Below are positions 44,330 through 53,434 of a stretch of DNA of 64,000 nucleotides, piece by piece. The notes beneath the pieces were generated by a model. That model saw nothing but the letters and a program-made list of their open reading frames with translations, searched no databases and had not been told where the DNA came from. The translations under genes were made by a program, and so were the position numbers. The DNA is from Bradyrhizobium ottawaense (GTDB lineage Bacteria; Pseudomonadota; Alphaproteobacteria; Rhizobiales; Xanthobacteraceae): positions 7,761,001 through 7,825,000 of the forward strand of contig NZ_LT629693.1 in the NCBI RefSeq assembly GCF_900099825.1, in the 5' to 3' direction. The number at the start of each line of letters is the position of its first letter. Position 1 is the stretch's first letter.

Positions 44330-45051
44330 TGGAATTACTGACCAGCGCGGAAGCGTGGGCGGCGTTGCTGACCCTGACGGCGCTGGAAATCGTGCTCGGG
44401 ATCGACAATGTCATCTTCCTGTCGGTGATCGTCTCGCGCATTCCGGCGGCCCAGGCCAAACGCGCCCGCCAGATCGGTTTGCTGCTGGCGCTGGTGTTTC
44501 GCATCATCCTGCTCAGCCTGCTGGTCTGGCTGATCGGGCTGACTGAGCCGGTCCTGACCGTGAAGAGCGTTGCGCTGTCCTGGCGCGACATCATCCTGAT
44601 CGGCGGCGGACTGTTCCTGATCGCCAAGGCGACGCATGAAATTCACGCCGAAGTCGAGGCGCGCGATGTCGAGCCCGACGCCACGCCGAAAGCCAGCGCC
44701 TTCTTCTGGGTGATCGTCCAGATCATCATCATCGACATGGTGTTCTCGCTGGACTCGATCATCACCGCGATCGGCATGGCGCAGGATCTGGAAATTATGA
44801 TCGCAGCCGTCGTGATCGCCTGCGTCATCATGTATGTTTCGTCCGGTCCGGTGGCCCGGTTCGTGGCGGATCATCCGACCACCAAGATGCTGGCGCTGGC
44901 ATTTCTGGTGCTGATCGGCGTGGCGCTGGTCGCTGACGGATTCAAGTTCCATATTCCGCGCGGCTACATCTACTTCGCCATCGCCTTCTCGGCGGCCGTC
45001 GAAATGTTCAATGTGCTCGCCAAGCGCAATCGCAAGAGGGCTGCCAGTTAG
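44326..45051 (+). CDS. TerC-family integral membrane protein
   Basis: 241 residues and seven membrane helices. The acidic TerC motifs are present: LEIVLGIDNVIFLSVIVSRI (helix 1-2) and IIIIDMVFSLDSIITAIGMA (helix 4-5). TerC relatives such as Alx and MeeY/MeeF have been linked to manganese export and metalation of secreted proteins; that is family knowledge and not shown here. Translational coupling to pcs (ATGA at 44326-44329) suggests co-expression of the two. Confidence 0.88.
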   Translation: MMELLTSAEAWAALLTLTALEIVLGIDNVIFLSVIVSRIPAAQAKRARQIGLLLALVFRIILLSLLVWLIGLTEPVLTVKSVALSWRDIILIGGGLFLIAKATHEIHAEVEARDVEPDATPKASAFFWVIVQIIIIDMVFSLDSIITAIGMAQDLEIMIAAVVIACVIMYVSSGPVARFVADHPTTKMLALAFLVLIGVALVADGFKFHIPRGYIYFAIAFSAAVEMFNVLAKRNRKRAAS

Positions 45052-45139
45052 CCGGTTTCGGCCTGCGAGTTGACAACGCAGCGGCGATGGCTTTCGCTTC
45101 GAAGGTCAGCGTTGAAGGAAATACCGAGGGGAGACCGTC

Positions 45140-46114
45140 ATGACCAAGGCCGTGCGCGTGCACAAGGTAGGGGGCCCTGAAGCGCTGGTGTATGAGGATG
45201 TGGTGGTCGCCGCGCCGGGGCCGGGCGAGGTTCGCATCCGCCAGCACGCCGTCGGCCTCAACTTCATCGACGTGTATTTCCGCACCGGCCTCTACAAGGC
45301 ACCGGGTTTGCCGTTCATCGCCGGCAATGAGGCCGCGGGCGAAGTGGTCGCGGTTGGACCCGGAGTCACCAATTTTCATCTCGGCGATCGCGTCGCCTAT
45401 TATTTCAACCTCGGTGGCTACGCTTCCGAGCGCGTCATTCCAGCGGACAAACTCGTAAAACTGCCCGACCACATCACCTACGAGCAGGGCGCGGTCCTGA
45501 TGCTCAAGGGACTGACGGTCTGGTATCTCCTGCACAAGACCTTCAAGGTCGAGCCCCATCACCGCGTGCTGATCCACGCCGCTGCCGGCGGCATCGGCTT
45601 GCTCGCCTGCCAGTGGGCGCGCGCGATGGGGGCGCATGTGATCGGGACGGTGGGCTCCAAGGCCAAGGCCGATCTCGCACTCGCCAATGGTTGCGACCAT
45701 GTCATCCTCTACAACGAGGAAAACTTTGTCGACCGCGTCAAGCAGATCAGCCGCAACGAACTCTGCGACGTCGTCTATGACGGCGTCGGCAAGACCACAT
45801 TCCCGGGCTCGCTGTCCTGTCTCAAGCCACGCGGCCTGTTCGTGAGCTTCGGCAACGCCTCCGGCCCGGTGCCGCCATTCGCGCTCGCCGAACTGAACAA
45901 TCACGGTTCGCTGTTTGCGACACGGCCGAAACTCAACGACTATGTCGGCACCCGCAAGGAATTGCTCGAAGGCGCCGACACGCTGTTCGCCGCCGTCATC
46001 AACGGCAAGCTGCATGTGCCGATCAATCATGCGTACGCGCTGAAGGATGCGGCGAAGGCGCATATCGACCTCGAGGGCAGGGCGACCACGGGGGCTGCGA
46101 TTTTGCGGCCGTAA
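45140..46114 (+). CDS. NADPH:quinone reductase, QorA-like
   Basis: 324 residues of the zinc-free medium-chain dehydrogenase class: GLNFIDVYFRTGLYKAPGLP and GNEAAGEVVAVG, then the nucleotide fold with AAAGGIGLLACQWARAMGA and VIGTVGSKAKADLA. It reduces quinones with NADPH in the cytoplasm. GAGGGGAG precedes ATG 45140. The family C repeat begins 13 bases after its stop. Confidence 0.9.
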   Translation: MTKAVRVHKVGGPEALVYEDVVVAAPGPGEVRIRQHAVGLNFIDVYFRTGLYKAPGLPFIAGNEAAGEVVAVGPGVTNFHLGDRVAYYFNLGGYASERVIPADKLVKLPDHITYEQGAVLMLKGLTVWYLLHKTFKVEPHHRVLIHAAAGGIGLLACQWARAMGAHVIGTVGSKAKADLALANGCDHVILYNEENFVDRVKQISRNELCDVVYDGVGKTTFPGSLSCLKPRGLFVSFGNASGPVPPFALAELNNHGSLFATRPKLNDYVGTRKELLEGADTLFAAVINGKLHVPINHAYALKDAAKAHIDLEGRATTGAAILRP

Positions 46115-46126
46115 GGTTCGTCGCCT

Positions 46127-46204
46127 GTAGGGTGGGCAAAGGCGCGTTTGCGCCGTGCCCACCATTGCCGCCGCGGTGGGCACGCTGCGCTTTGCCTACC
46201 CTAC
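46127..46204. repeat. Palindromic intergenic repeat, family C, copy 2
   Basis: GTAGGGTGGGCAAAG at the left pairs, with one mismatch, with CTTTGCCTACCCTAC at the right, and inner GTGCCCACC and GGTGGGCAC also pair. It fills the convergent gap between the quinone reductase and the aminotransferase. It has the same architecture as 34345-34424, with a different centre. Confidence 0.85.
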
Positions 46205-46215
46205 GAAGCATCTGA

Positions 46216-47412
46216 CTACGCCACCATTCGCGCGGCACCCGCTTTGGTCAGGATCGCGTCCAGACATTCGATCATGTCCGCGATCTCCTCCTTGGACACA
46301 TTGAGCGCCGGCATGAAGCGCAGCGCGTCCGGCTGCGGCGAGTTCAACAGCACGCCTTCCGAAAACGCCTGCGCCACGATCGAGGCGCCGATCGGTAGTT
46401 TCAAGTCGAGCGCCAGCAACAGGCCCCGGCCGCGCACTTCGCCGAGCCCGTGCCGCGCCGACAGCTTTTGCAGTTCGCTCTCCAGGAACAGCCCGGCATC
46501 GGCGGCTGATTTCAGGAACGCCGGCGTGGCAACATGTTCGAGAACCGCGAGCCCCGCTGCGCACATCAGCGGATTGCCGTTGAAGGTGCCGCCCTGGTCG
46601 CCATGCTCGAAACAGGACGCATATTCGGTTGCCAGCAACGCCGCCAGCGGCACGCCGCCACCAATGCCTTTGCCGAGCGTCATGATGTCGGGTTCGATGC
46701 CGGCATGTTCGTAATGGAACAGCTTGCCGGTCCGGCCCATGCCGGTCTGGATCTCGTCGACGATCAACAGCAATCCGCGTTCCTGGGTGAGCGCGCGCAA
46801 CTCCTGCAGGAACTGATCGGTCGCCGGCCAGACGCCGGCTTCGCCCTGGATCGGCTCCAGCATCACGGCAACGGTCTTGCTCGAGATCAGCCGCTTGACG
46901 GAATCGAGGTCGTTGAGCTGAGCCTTGGGAAAGCCTGACACCTTGGGCTCGAACAGCGGCTCGAAGGCCTTCTTGCCCGATGCCGACATGGTCGCGAGCG
47001 TACGGCCGTGGAAGCCGCCGACGAAGGTGATGATTTCATGCGCGCCGTTCTTGTAGAGCGTGCCGAATTTGCGCGCCAGCTTGATCGCGCCTTCATTGGC
47101 TTCGGCGCCGGAATTGGTAAAGAACACCTGGTCGAAGCAACTGTTGGCGACCAATGCATTGGCGAGCTTGAGGCTCGGTCCGTTGAAGAAGGCCGGGCTC
47201 GGGGTCAGCAGCAGCTTTGCTTGCGCCGCAAGCGCGTCGGCGACAATGGTGGGCGAGTGGCCGAGGCAATTGACGGCCCAACCCTGCATGAAATCAAGAT
47301 AACGCTTGCCGCTGTCGTCCCAGAGATAAGCGCCGTCGCCCTTGACGAACACGGTCGGCGGCCGCGCGGTGATATTCATTAGCGCGTCATAGGGATGGGG
47401 TGCGTTGGTCAT
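46216..47412 (-). CDS. argD: Class III aminotransferase, acetylornithine type
   Basis: 398 residues of the ArgD subgroup: [20 protein letters not shown], the PLP phosphate-binding [29 protein letters not shown] with the cofactor-contacting Asp, and the Schiff-base Lys in [18 protein letters not shown]. It would make acetylornithine/glutamate semialdehyde interconversions in arginine synthesis, and possibly the succinyl-DAP step. No other arg genes are adjacent, so this may be an extra copy with a related substrate. Confidence 0.85.
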   Translation of the reverse strand: MTNAPHPYDALMNITARPPTVFVKGDGAYLWDDSGKRYLDFMQGWAVNCLGHSPTIVADALAAQAKLLLTPSPAFFNGPSLKLANALVANSCFDQVFFTNSGAEANEGAIKLARKFGTLYKNGAHEIITFVGGFHGRTLATMSASGKKAFEPLFEPKVSGFPKAQLNDLDSVKRLISSKTVAVMLEPIQGEAGVWPATDQFLQELRALTQERGLLLIVDEIQTGMGRTGKLFHYEHAGIEPDIMTLGKGIGGGVPLAALLATEYASCFEHGDQGGTFNGNPLMCAAGLAVLEHVATPAFLKSAADAGLFLESELQKLSARHGLGEVRGRGLLLALDLKLPIGASIVAQAFSEGVLLNSPQPDALRFMPALNVSKEEIADMIECLDAILTKAGAARMVA

Positions 47413-47447
47413 GTCGGTCTCCTGTCGGGTTCTGGTGAAGAGGTGGG

Positions 47448-47487
47448 CCTAAACGGAAGAAGGCCGCACTTTTTCGGTGCGGCCTTC
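47448..47487 (-). terminator. Intrinsic terminator on the minus strand
   Basis: GAAGGCCGCAC (47459-47469) and GTGCGGCCTTC (47477-47487) form an 11-bp stem. Reading minus, it is followed by TTCCGTTT. It ends the rimO-thioesterase side transcript about 36 bases before the argD start. Confidence 0.7.
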
Positions 47488-47512
47488 TCGAAAACGTTGC
47501 TGAACTAGTTAA

Positions 47513-47602
47513 TCAGCTTTGTCGTCGGACACGGCGCAACCCATCATCGTCGCTGGAGCGACGGCGGAAATTGGCGCGGCGGTTGGTCCGGTTGAGGTTC
47601 AT
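47513..47602 (-). CDS. Possible 29-residue very basic peptide
   Basis: A minus-strand ATG at 47602 opens MNLNRTNRRANFRRRSSDDD and runs to TGA 47513, for a total of 29 residues with about ten arginines. It lies 76 bases after the thioesterase stop and just before a terminator, so it would be the last frame of that transcript. The ribosome site is poor and the product may not exist. Confidence 0.3.
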   Translation of the reverse strand: MNLNRTNRRANFRRRSSDDDGLRRVRRQS

Positions 47603-47677
47603 GGTGGAGGGCCATACAGCCGATCGGCGGCGGATGTCAAGCGGGTCCGCAAGCCGGCAGATCGCTTCAGCCGGGCG

Positions 47678-48082
47678 TCAGGACGTCTTACGCTCGCGAA
47701 CCCGCAGCTCGGCACGGGCGGTCGCGACGACCCACCCTTCGCTGTCGGTGAGCTCGGCCTGCACTTCGGCGGCGCGTTCGTCCTGGTGAATGAGCCGCGC
47801 CGTCGCGGTGATCGGTCCGAGGGCGGCCGGCTTCAGAAACTGCGTATCGAGGCGAGCTGTGACCGCCGTCAAATGCGATGGCAGTCTGGCCATCACAGCG
47901 TTGCCGGTCGCGGAATCGAGCATGGCCGCCAGCATGCCGCCTTGCACGGTGCCATGGCGGTTGGCGAATTCCGCTCTCGCCATAAAGCGGAGCGTCACCT
48001 CGCCGGATTGCGGATCGACCGAGATGATCTCGCGACCGAGAAGCCGGGCCGCCGGCGGTATTTCTTTCAAGTGATCGGACAT
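47678..48082 (-). CDS. PaaI-type hotdog-fold thioesterase
   Basis: 134 residues from ATG 48082 (an ATG at 48094 is also in frame). A single hotdog domain has the PaaI-type signature FANRHGTVQGGMLAAMLDSATG, in which the conserved G and D sit on the central helix, and a DTQFLKPAALGPI strand pair. It would hydrolyse acyl-CoA or aryl-CoA thioesters in the cytoplasm as a tetramer. It starts 28 bases after the rimO stop, so the two genes are probably co-transcribed. Confidence 0.85.
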   Translation of the reverse strand: MSDHLKEIPPAARLLGREIISVDPQSGEVTLRFMARAEFANRHGTVQGGMLAAMLDSATGNAVMARLPSHLTAVTARLDTQFLKPAALGPITATARLIHQDERAAEVQAELTDSEGWVVATARAELRVRERKTS

Positions 48083-48109
48083 CTTGCCCGCCATGCTGGA
48101 AGCGCCCGG

Positions 48110-49435
48110 TCAGAATCCCGCGACGCTGCCGTGCAGATCGTACTGGTCGGCGCGTTCGATCTTCGCGGTGACGATTTCGCCGACCTTCAGCGGGCGACGG
48201 CTCGACAGATAGACCGAACCGTCGATCTGCGGCGCGTCGGCTTTGGAGCGGCCCTTCGAGACGGTCGGACCGACCTCGTCGATGATGACCTGCTGCCGCG
48301 TGCCGACCTTGCGCTTGAGGCGCCGCGCCGAGATTTTCTGCTGCCGCGCCATCAGTGCGTTCCAGCGCTCCTGCTTGATCTCGTCAGGCACGGGATTGCC
48401 GATCGCATTCGACGGCGCCCCTGCGACCGGCTCGTACTTGAAGCAACCGAGGCGATCGATCTCGGCTTCTTCCAGCCAGTCCAGCAAATACGCAAAGTCG
48501 GAATCGGTCTCGCCGGGAAAGCCGACAATGAAGGTCGAGCGCAGCGTCAGGTCGGGGCATTCTTCACGCCACTTCTTGATCCGCGCCAGCGTCTTTTCCT
48601 GCGCGGCCGGACGCTTCATCGCCTTGAGAACTTCCGGGCTCGCGTGCTGGAAGGGAATGTCGAGATACGGCAGAACCTTGCCTTCGGTCATCAGGCCGAT
48701 GACTTCGTCGACATGCGGGTAGGGATAGACGTATTGCAGCCGCACCCAGGCGCCGAGTTCGCCGAGCTCCTTGGCGAGGTCGAAGAATTTGGCGCGGACC
48801 TGGCGGTCCTTCCACGGGCTCTCGGCGTATTTGATATCGACGCCGTAGGCCGAGGTGTCCTGCGAAATGACCAGCAGTTCCTTGACGCCGGCCGTGACCA
48901 GTTTTTCGGCTTCGCGCAGCACGTCATTGGCCGGCCGCGATACCAGGTCGCCGCGCAGTTTCGGAATGATGCAGAAACTGCAGCGGTTGTTGCAGCCCTC
49001 GGAAATTTTCAAATAGGCATAGTGCCTGGGCGTCAGCTTGACGCCTTGCGGCGGCACCAGATCGAGATGCGGGTTATGGACCGGCGGCAGCGCGCGGTGC
49101 ACGGCCTCCAGCACGCTCTCATATTGCTGCGGACCCGTGATCGACAGCACGCCGGGATAGGCCGCCTCGATCTGCTCGGGTTCCGCGCCCATGCAGCCGG
49201 TAACGATGACCTTGCCGTTCTCGGCCATGGCCTCACCGATGGCGCCGAGCGATTCCTGCTTGGCGCTGTCGAGGAAGCCGCAGGTGTTGACGATGACGAT
49301 GTCGGCGCCATCATGCTTGCGCGCCAGTTCATAGCCTTCGGCGCGCAGCCGCGTGATGATGCGCTCGGAATCCACCAGCGCCTTGGGGCATCCCAGCGAT
49401 ACAAAGCTGACTTTGGGCGCGGCGGCCTGTTGCAT
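48110..49435 (-). CDS. rimO: Ribosomal protein S12 methylthiotransferase RimO
   Basis: 441 residues. The N-terminal domain carries the first iron-sulfur cluster cysteines ([33 protein letters not shown]). The radical-SAM core has [20 protein letters not shown] domain closes the protein. RimO adds a methylthio group to Asp88 of ribosomal protein S12. The start at 49435 gives the standard length and puts the first cysteine at the usual place; the open frame beyond it lacks family features. Confidence 0.96.
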   Translation of the reverse strand: MQQAAAPKVSFVSLGCPKALVDSERIITRLRAEGYELARKHDGADIVIVNTCGFLDSAKQESLGAIGEAMAENGKVIVTGCMGAEPEQIEAAYPGVLSITGPQQYESVLEAVHRALPPVHNPHLDLVPPQGVKLTPRHYAYLKISEGCNNRCSFCIIPKLRGDLVSRPANDVLREAEKLVTAGVKELLVISQDTSAYGVDIKYAESPWKDRQVRAKFFDLAKELGELGAWVRLQYVYPYPHVDEVIGLMTEGKVLPYLDIPFQHASPEVLKAMKRPAAQEKTLARIKKWREECPDLTLRSTFIVGFPGETDSDFAYLLDWLEEAEIDRLGCFKYEPVAGAPSNAIGNPVPDEIKQERWNALMARQQKISARRLKRKVGTRQQVIIDEVGPTVSKGRSKADAPQIDGSVYLSSRRPLKVGEIVTAKIERADQYDLHGSVAGF

Positions 49436-49547
49436 GTCACATCTGCCTGATTGATCCGCACGAGCTAGTCCCAATTGCTCATAATTACAAGGCTTTATGC
49501 CCGCTGCCGGCGTGCTATGGATGGGACTGCCGGGTGGTGAGTGGTCG

Positions 49548-50138
49548 ATGAGCGCCGAACAGTCTCCTAAAATCGTCATAGTCGACGAAAGCCCGATCCG
49601 TGCAGCCATCCTGGAAGAGGGATTGCGGGAGGCGGGCTTCACCCACGTCGTCCATATCAGCGAAATGCAGGGCCTTTTGGCGCGAATCTACGCGCACGAT
49701 CCCGACGTCATCCTGATCGACCTTGAAAACCCCAGCCGCGACGTTCTGGAACAAATGTTCCAGGTCAGCCGCGCGGTGCGGCGGCCGATCGCCATGTTCG
49801 TCGACCAGAGCGATGCGGCCTCGATCCAGGCCTCCGTCGATGCCGGCGTCTCCGCCTATATCGTCGATGGCCTCAAGAAGGAGCGGATCAAGCCGATCCT
49901 CGACCTCTGCATCTCCCGCTTCAATGCTTTTTCGAAGCTGCAGGATGAGCTCGACCGCACCAAATTCGCGCTCGAGGAACGCAAGGTGATCGATCGCGCC
50001 AAGGGAATCCTGATGAAGGTGAAAGGCCTGACCGAAGACGAGGCCTATGTGCTGATGCGCTCCACGGCGATGCGCGAGAAGAAGAAGATCGGCGAGATCG
50101 CGCAGTCGATCCTGACCGCGTCGGAGTTGCTGAAATGA
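49548..50138 (+). CDS. nasT: Nitrate-responsive antitermination regulator NasT (ANTAR)
   Basis: 196 residues: a receiver-like domain ([40 protein letters not shown]) and a C-terminal ANTAR RNA-binding domain (about 135-192; [35 protein letters not shown]). NasT binds hexaloop hairpins in nitrate-assimilation leaders and prevents termination when NasS releases it. The start is ATG 49548, giving the family length. Its stop overlaps nasS, and the nirA leader 1.4 kb downstream carries a fitting target hairpin. Confidence 0.92.
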   Translation: MSAEQSPKIVIVDESPIRAAILEEGLREAGFTHVVHISEMQGLLARIYAHDPDVILIDLENPSRDVLEQMFQVSRAVRRPIAMFVDQSDAASIQASVDAGVSAYIVDGLKKERIKPILDLCISRFNAFSKLQDELDRTKFALEERKVIDRAKGILMKVKGLTEDEAYVLMRSTAMREKKKIGEIAQSILTASELLK

Positions 50139-51301
50139 CCACACCGCTGCATATCGGCTTCATTCCGCTGGTCGATGCCTCCGCGCTGATTGTCGCCGTC
50201 GACAAGGGCTTTGCCGCGGTCGAAGGGCTCGACGTCACGCTGGTGCGGGAAGTGTCGTGGTCCAACGTCCGCGACAAACTCAACATCGGCCGGTTCGATG
50301 CCGCACATCTGCTGGCGCCGGTTGCGATTGCCTCAAGCCTCGGGCTTGGACATGTCAAGGTGCCGATCGTGGCGCCGTTCAATCTCGGGCTGAATGGCAA
50401 CGCCATCACGGTGTCGCCGGCGCTGCACGCGGCGATCATGGGCGAAATCGACGGCAATGCCACAGACCCGATGGCGACCGCGCTGGCGCTGTCGCGGGTT
50501 GTTGCCAAGCGGCGCGCCAGCGGCGCGGAGCCCTTGACCTTCGGCATGACGTTTCCGTTCTCCACCCATAACTACCAGCTGCGGTTCTGGATGGCGGCGG
50601 GCGGGGTCGATCCCGACGAGGACGTCCATCTCGTGGTGCTGCCACCGCCCTACATGGTGGACAGCCTCGCCAACGGACACGTCGATGCGTTTTGCGTCGG
50701 GGCGCCCTGGAATTCGGTCGCCGTCGATCTCGGCGTCGGCCACATCCTGCATTTCGTCTCCGATATCCTGGTGCGTGCGGCGGAGAAGGTGCTGGCGGTC
50801 CGGCAAAGCTGGTCGGAAAAGAATCCGGACGTGCTGGCGGCGCTGATCCGGGCGGCCGCGCGCGCCGCGGAATTCATCGAGCATCCCGAAAACCGCGCCG
50901 AGGCCGCCCGCATCCTGGCGCAGCCCGAGCGGATCGGTGTCGATGCGGAAGTGATCCAGCGTACCCTCGATGGCCGCCTGAAGATTTCACCGGACGGGAC
51001 AAGGCGCGAGAGCAGCCGCTATCTACTGGTCGGTCGCGAGGGCGCCGCAAGGCCCGATCCGGCGCAGGCGGCCTGGCTCTATGCCCAGATGGTGCGTTGG
51101 GGACAAACGGCGATGCAGCCCGAAGCGCTCAAAACGGCGATGGGGGTGTTCCGCCCTGATCTCTACGACGCCGCCCTGGGACAGCAGGGCAAGGCGACTG
51201 GGCCTTCCGACGCTGTCGGCGCGTTTGCCGGGCCTGCCTTCGACCCGGCCGACATTGCCGGGCATCTGGCGGCATTCAAGATTGGCCATTGGAGGCCTTG
51301 A
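50135..51301 (+). CDS. nasS: Nitrate sensor NasS
   Basis: 388 residues of the NrtA/CmpA nitrate-binding class (HIGFIPLVDASALIVAVDKG, AHLLAPVAIASSLGLG, FCVGAPWNSVAVDLGVGHIL) with no signal peptide. It is therefore cytoplasmic, as expected for NasS and not for a transport receptor. NasS holds NasT inactive without nitrate or nitrite. The ATGA overlap with nasT (50135-50138) supports equimolar production. The 345-base gap that follows is the nirA promoter and leader. Confidence 0.92.
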   Translation: MTTPLHIGFIPLVDASALIVAVDKGFAAVEGLDVTLVREVSWSNVRDKLNIGRFDAAHLLAPVAIASSLGLGHVKVPIVAPFNLGLNGNAITVSPALHAAIMGEIDGNATDPMATALALSRVVAKRRASGAEPLTFGMTFPFSTHNYQLRFWMAAGGVDPDEDVHLVVLPPPYMVDSLANGHVDAFCVGAPWNSVAVDLGVGHILHFVSDILVRAAEKVLAVRQSWSEKNPDVLAALIRAAARAAEFIEHPENRAEAARILAQPERIGVDAEVIQRTLDGRLKISPDGTRRESSRYLLVGREGAARPDPAQAAWLYAQMVRWGQTAMQPEALKTAMGVFRPDLYDAALGQQGKATGPSDAVGAFAGPAFDPADIAGHLAAFKIGHWRP

Positions 51302-51446
51302 GGCCGGGTGAGGACAAGTTAGGCATTGATCCCGTGCAGGCTAATTTTTAGGCAAGCTGCCTTCGAAGGCAGTGAAGCCAGCTTCAGAGTTTCAATCCAA
51401 TTTTCCTAATATATTGAAATAACTAACCATTCCGTTCGACTCGGTG

Positions 51447-51462
51447 TGGCACGCAACTTGTA
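51447..51462 (+). promoter_or_regulatory. Sigma-54-type promoter for nirA
   Basis: TGGCACG, four bases and TTGTA match the -24/-12 consensus TGGCACG-N4-TTGCA with one change: T in place of C at the -12 position. Transcription would start near 51473, giving a leader of about 170 bases before nirA. Nitrogen control of nitrite reductase through NtrC and RpoN fits the location. No NtrC site was recognised. Confidence 0.6.
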
Positions 51463-51518
51463 TGTTGCAGTGCAGCCAGCCGTCGCAGATGCCTGCTGGC
51501 CTACGTCCAAGATGGATT

Positions 51519-51542
51519 TCCGCAGCAACGAAGCTGGTCGGA
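51519..51542 (+). promoter_or_regulatory. NasT (ANTAR) target hairpin in the nirA leader
   Basis: CAGC (51523-51526) and GCTG (51533-51536) close the hexaloop AACGAA. Outer TCCG and CGGA extend the stem past a GT bulge. The loop has A at position 1 and G at position 4, the rule described for ANTAR RNA targets. An upstream pairing (GCCAGC with GCTGGC, about 51474-51500) could be the first of the usual two hairpins but does not fit the loop rule well. Confidence 0.6.
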
Positions 51543-51592
51543 CCGTCTCCTGAAATCGCTCAGCCCACCGCTGAGACAGAGTTCAGGCGGTC
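51541..51592 (+). promoter_or_regulatory. Long hairpin competing with the ANTAR hairpin upstream of nirA
   Basis: GACCG (51541-51545) pairs with CGGTC (51588-51592), CCTGAA (51549-51554) with TTCAGG (51582-51587), and CTCAGC (51559-51564) with GCTGAG (51570-51575). Its 5' edge overlaps the 3' edge of the hexaloop hairpin by two bases, so full forms of both cannot coexist. There is no clear U run, so it may be a terminator of unusual type or a translational block. Confidence 0.55.
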
Positions 51593-51646
51593 GCCCACCC
51601 ATTCGTCATGCCACCTGTCGTGGCCGCAGGAGCTTCGTCGCACACC

Positions 51647-53434
51647 ATGAAAATCGAGACGCTTACAGTCGACTTCACCGACGAGCAGAAACGTTACCTC
51701 GAAGGCTTTACCACGGGACTGCAGATCAGCCGGGTCGGACGCGGGCTCGGCGGCGGCAGCGCGGGTAAAGCGAACACTGAGCCCACCGGACCGGAAGCCG
51801 CGCATCTCAAGGCGCAGGACAAGGTAATCGCTGCGGGCAAGAAGCTCGCCGATCAGGAAAAATTCAAACGCGAGGAGCATCCGTTCGATGCCTATCCGCG
51901 GCTGAAGCAGCAGGCGCTCGACGACAAGCCGCCGTCGCCGGCTGACAACTTCCGCTGGCGCTATTACGGCCTATTCTACGTGGCGCCGGCGCAGGATTCC
52001 TACATGTGCCGGCTGCGGATCCCGAACGGGATCATGAAGCACTGGCAGCTCGCCGGTATGGCCGATCTTGCCGAGCAGCTGTGCGGGCCGTTCTGCCACG
52101 TCACCACGCGGGCGAATTTGCAGGTGCGCGAAATTCCCTTCAAGAACTCGGTGGCGCTGATCGAAGGCATTCAGGACCTCGGCCTGTGCTCGCGCGGCTC
52201 GGGCGCCGACAACATTCGCAACGTCACGGGTACGCCGACGGCGGGAATCGATCCGCAGGAGCTGATCGACACCCGCGCCTACGCCCGCGAGTGGCACTAT
52301 CACATCCTCAACGACCGTTCGTTGACGGGACTGCCGCGCAAATTCAACGTCGCTTTCGACGGTGCCGGCAAGATCGCGGTGCTGGAAGACACCAACGACA
52401 TCGCGTTTTCGGCGGTCGAAGTGAAGGACGGTTTCGGCGTCGAGCCCGGCGTCTGGTTTCGCCTTGGGCTCGGCGGCATTACCGGTCACAGGGATTTTGC
52501 CAAATACGGCGACATCATCGTCAAGCCTGCGGACGCGACCAGGGTATCGGACGCGATCGTCCGCGCCTTCATCGACCTCGGCGACCGCACCAACCGTCTC
52601 AAGGCACGGCTGAAATACGTGCTCGATGCGATGGGGCACGACAAATTTCTCAACGTCGTGGAAGAGCGGGTCGGCCAGGCCTTTACCCGCGTGCCGGCGG
52701 AAGCGTTGGCGCCCCGGCCGGCGTTCGACCGCATGGCCCATATCGGCGTCCACAAACAGAAGCAGCCAGGCCTGAACTGGATCGGCGTGTCGCTGCCGCT
52801 CGGCAAGGTCACCTGCGAGCAGATGCGGGGGCTGGCGAAGATCGCACAGGACCTCGGCGACGGCGATATCCGCCTGACCGTCTGGCAGAACCTGCTGATC
52901 CCGGGCGTGCGTGACGAAAATGTCGAACTCGCGATCGCTGCGATCAAGGCGATTGGGCTCGCGGTCGAGGCCTCGCAGATCCGCGCCGGCCTGATCGCCT
53001 GCACCGGCAATGCCGGCTGCAAGTTCGCGGCGTCCAATACCAAGCTGCACGCCGCCGAGATCGGCGACTGGTGCGAGCCGCGGGTCAATATCGAAACCCC
53101 GCTCAACATTCATGTCACCGGCTGCCACCATTCCTGCGCGCAGCACTACATCAGCGATATTGGGCTGATTGCCGCAAAAGTGCCGGTTGGCGAGGACGAC
53201 GACACCGTCGAGGGCTATCACCTGTTCGCCGGCGGAGGTTTTGGTCCGGACGCGGATGTCGGGCAGGAGGTCTACCACGACCTCAAGGCCGAAGATGCGC
53301 CGAAGACCGTCGAGCGGCTGCTGAAGGCGTATCTCGCGCACCGCGTCTCGTCGGATGAAACCTTCCTTTCGTTTGCGCGCCGCCATGACGGCGAGACGCT
53401 GCGCAAGCTTGCCGATGCCGAGGTATCCTCATGA
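51647..53434 (+). CDS. nirA: Ferredoxin-type assimilatory nitrite reductase NirA (siroheme, 4Fe-4S)
   Basis: 595 residues of the nitrite/sulfite reductase hemoprotein family, with duplicated ferredoxin-like and siroheme domains. The cluster and siroheme cysteines are seen as CTGNAGC (about 452 and 458) and GCHHSC (493 and 497). Arg/Lys siroheme contacts are in NLQVREIPFKN and GSGADNIRNVTGTPTAG. It reduces nitrite to ammonium in the cytoplasm. The start is ATG 51647 (AGGAG upstream), not 51608, which lacks a ribosome site. The NasTS genes upstream and the flavoprotein downstream (ATGA overlap) favour nitrite over sulfite. Confidence 0.9.
   Translation: MKIETLTVDFTDEQKRYLEGFTTGLQISRVGRGLGGGSAGKANTEPTGPEAAHLKAQDKVIAAGKKLADQEKFKREEHPFDAYPRLKQQALDDKPPSPADNFRWRYYGLFYVAPAQDSYMCRLRIPNGIMKHWQLAGMADLAEQLCGPFCHVTTRANLQVREIPFKNSVALIEGIQDLGLCSRGSGADNIRNVTGTPTAGIDPQELIDTRAYAREWHYHILNDRSLTGLPRKFNVAFDGAGKIAVLEDTNDIAFSAVEVKDGFGVEPGVWFRLGLGGITGHRDFAKYGDIIVKPADATRVSDAIVRAFIDLGDRTNRLKARLKYVLDAMGHDKFLNVVEERVGQAFTRVPAEALAPRPAFDRMAHIGVHKQKQPGLNWIGVSLPLGKVTCEQMRGLAKIAQDLGDGDIRLTVWQNLLIPGVRDENVELAIAAIKAIGLAVEASQIRAGLIACTGNAGCKFAASNTKLHAAEIGDWCEPRVNIETPLNIHVTGCHHSCAQHYISDIGLIAAKVPVGEDDDTVEGYHLFAGGGFGPDADVGQEVYHDLKAEDAPKTVERLLKAYLAHRVSSDETFLSFARRHDGETLRKLADAEVSS

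Noticed and set aside
51474..51500. First of two ANTAR hairpins
   Set aside because: GCCAGC/GCTGGC can pair, but the loop is 14 bases. The inner option gives GATGCC, which lacks A at position 1, so I do not claim it.
51608..51646. Upstream nirA start at 51608
   Set aside because: It has no ribosome site and would add 13 residues; ATG 51647 has AGGAG upstream and gives the family length.
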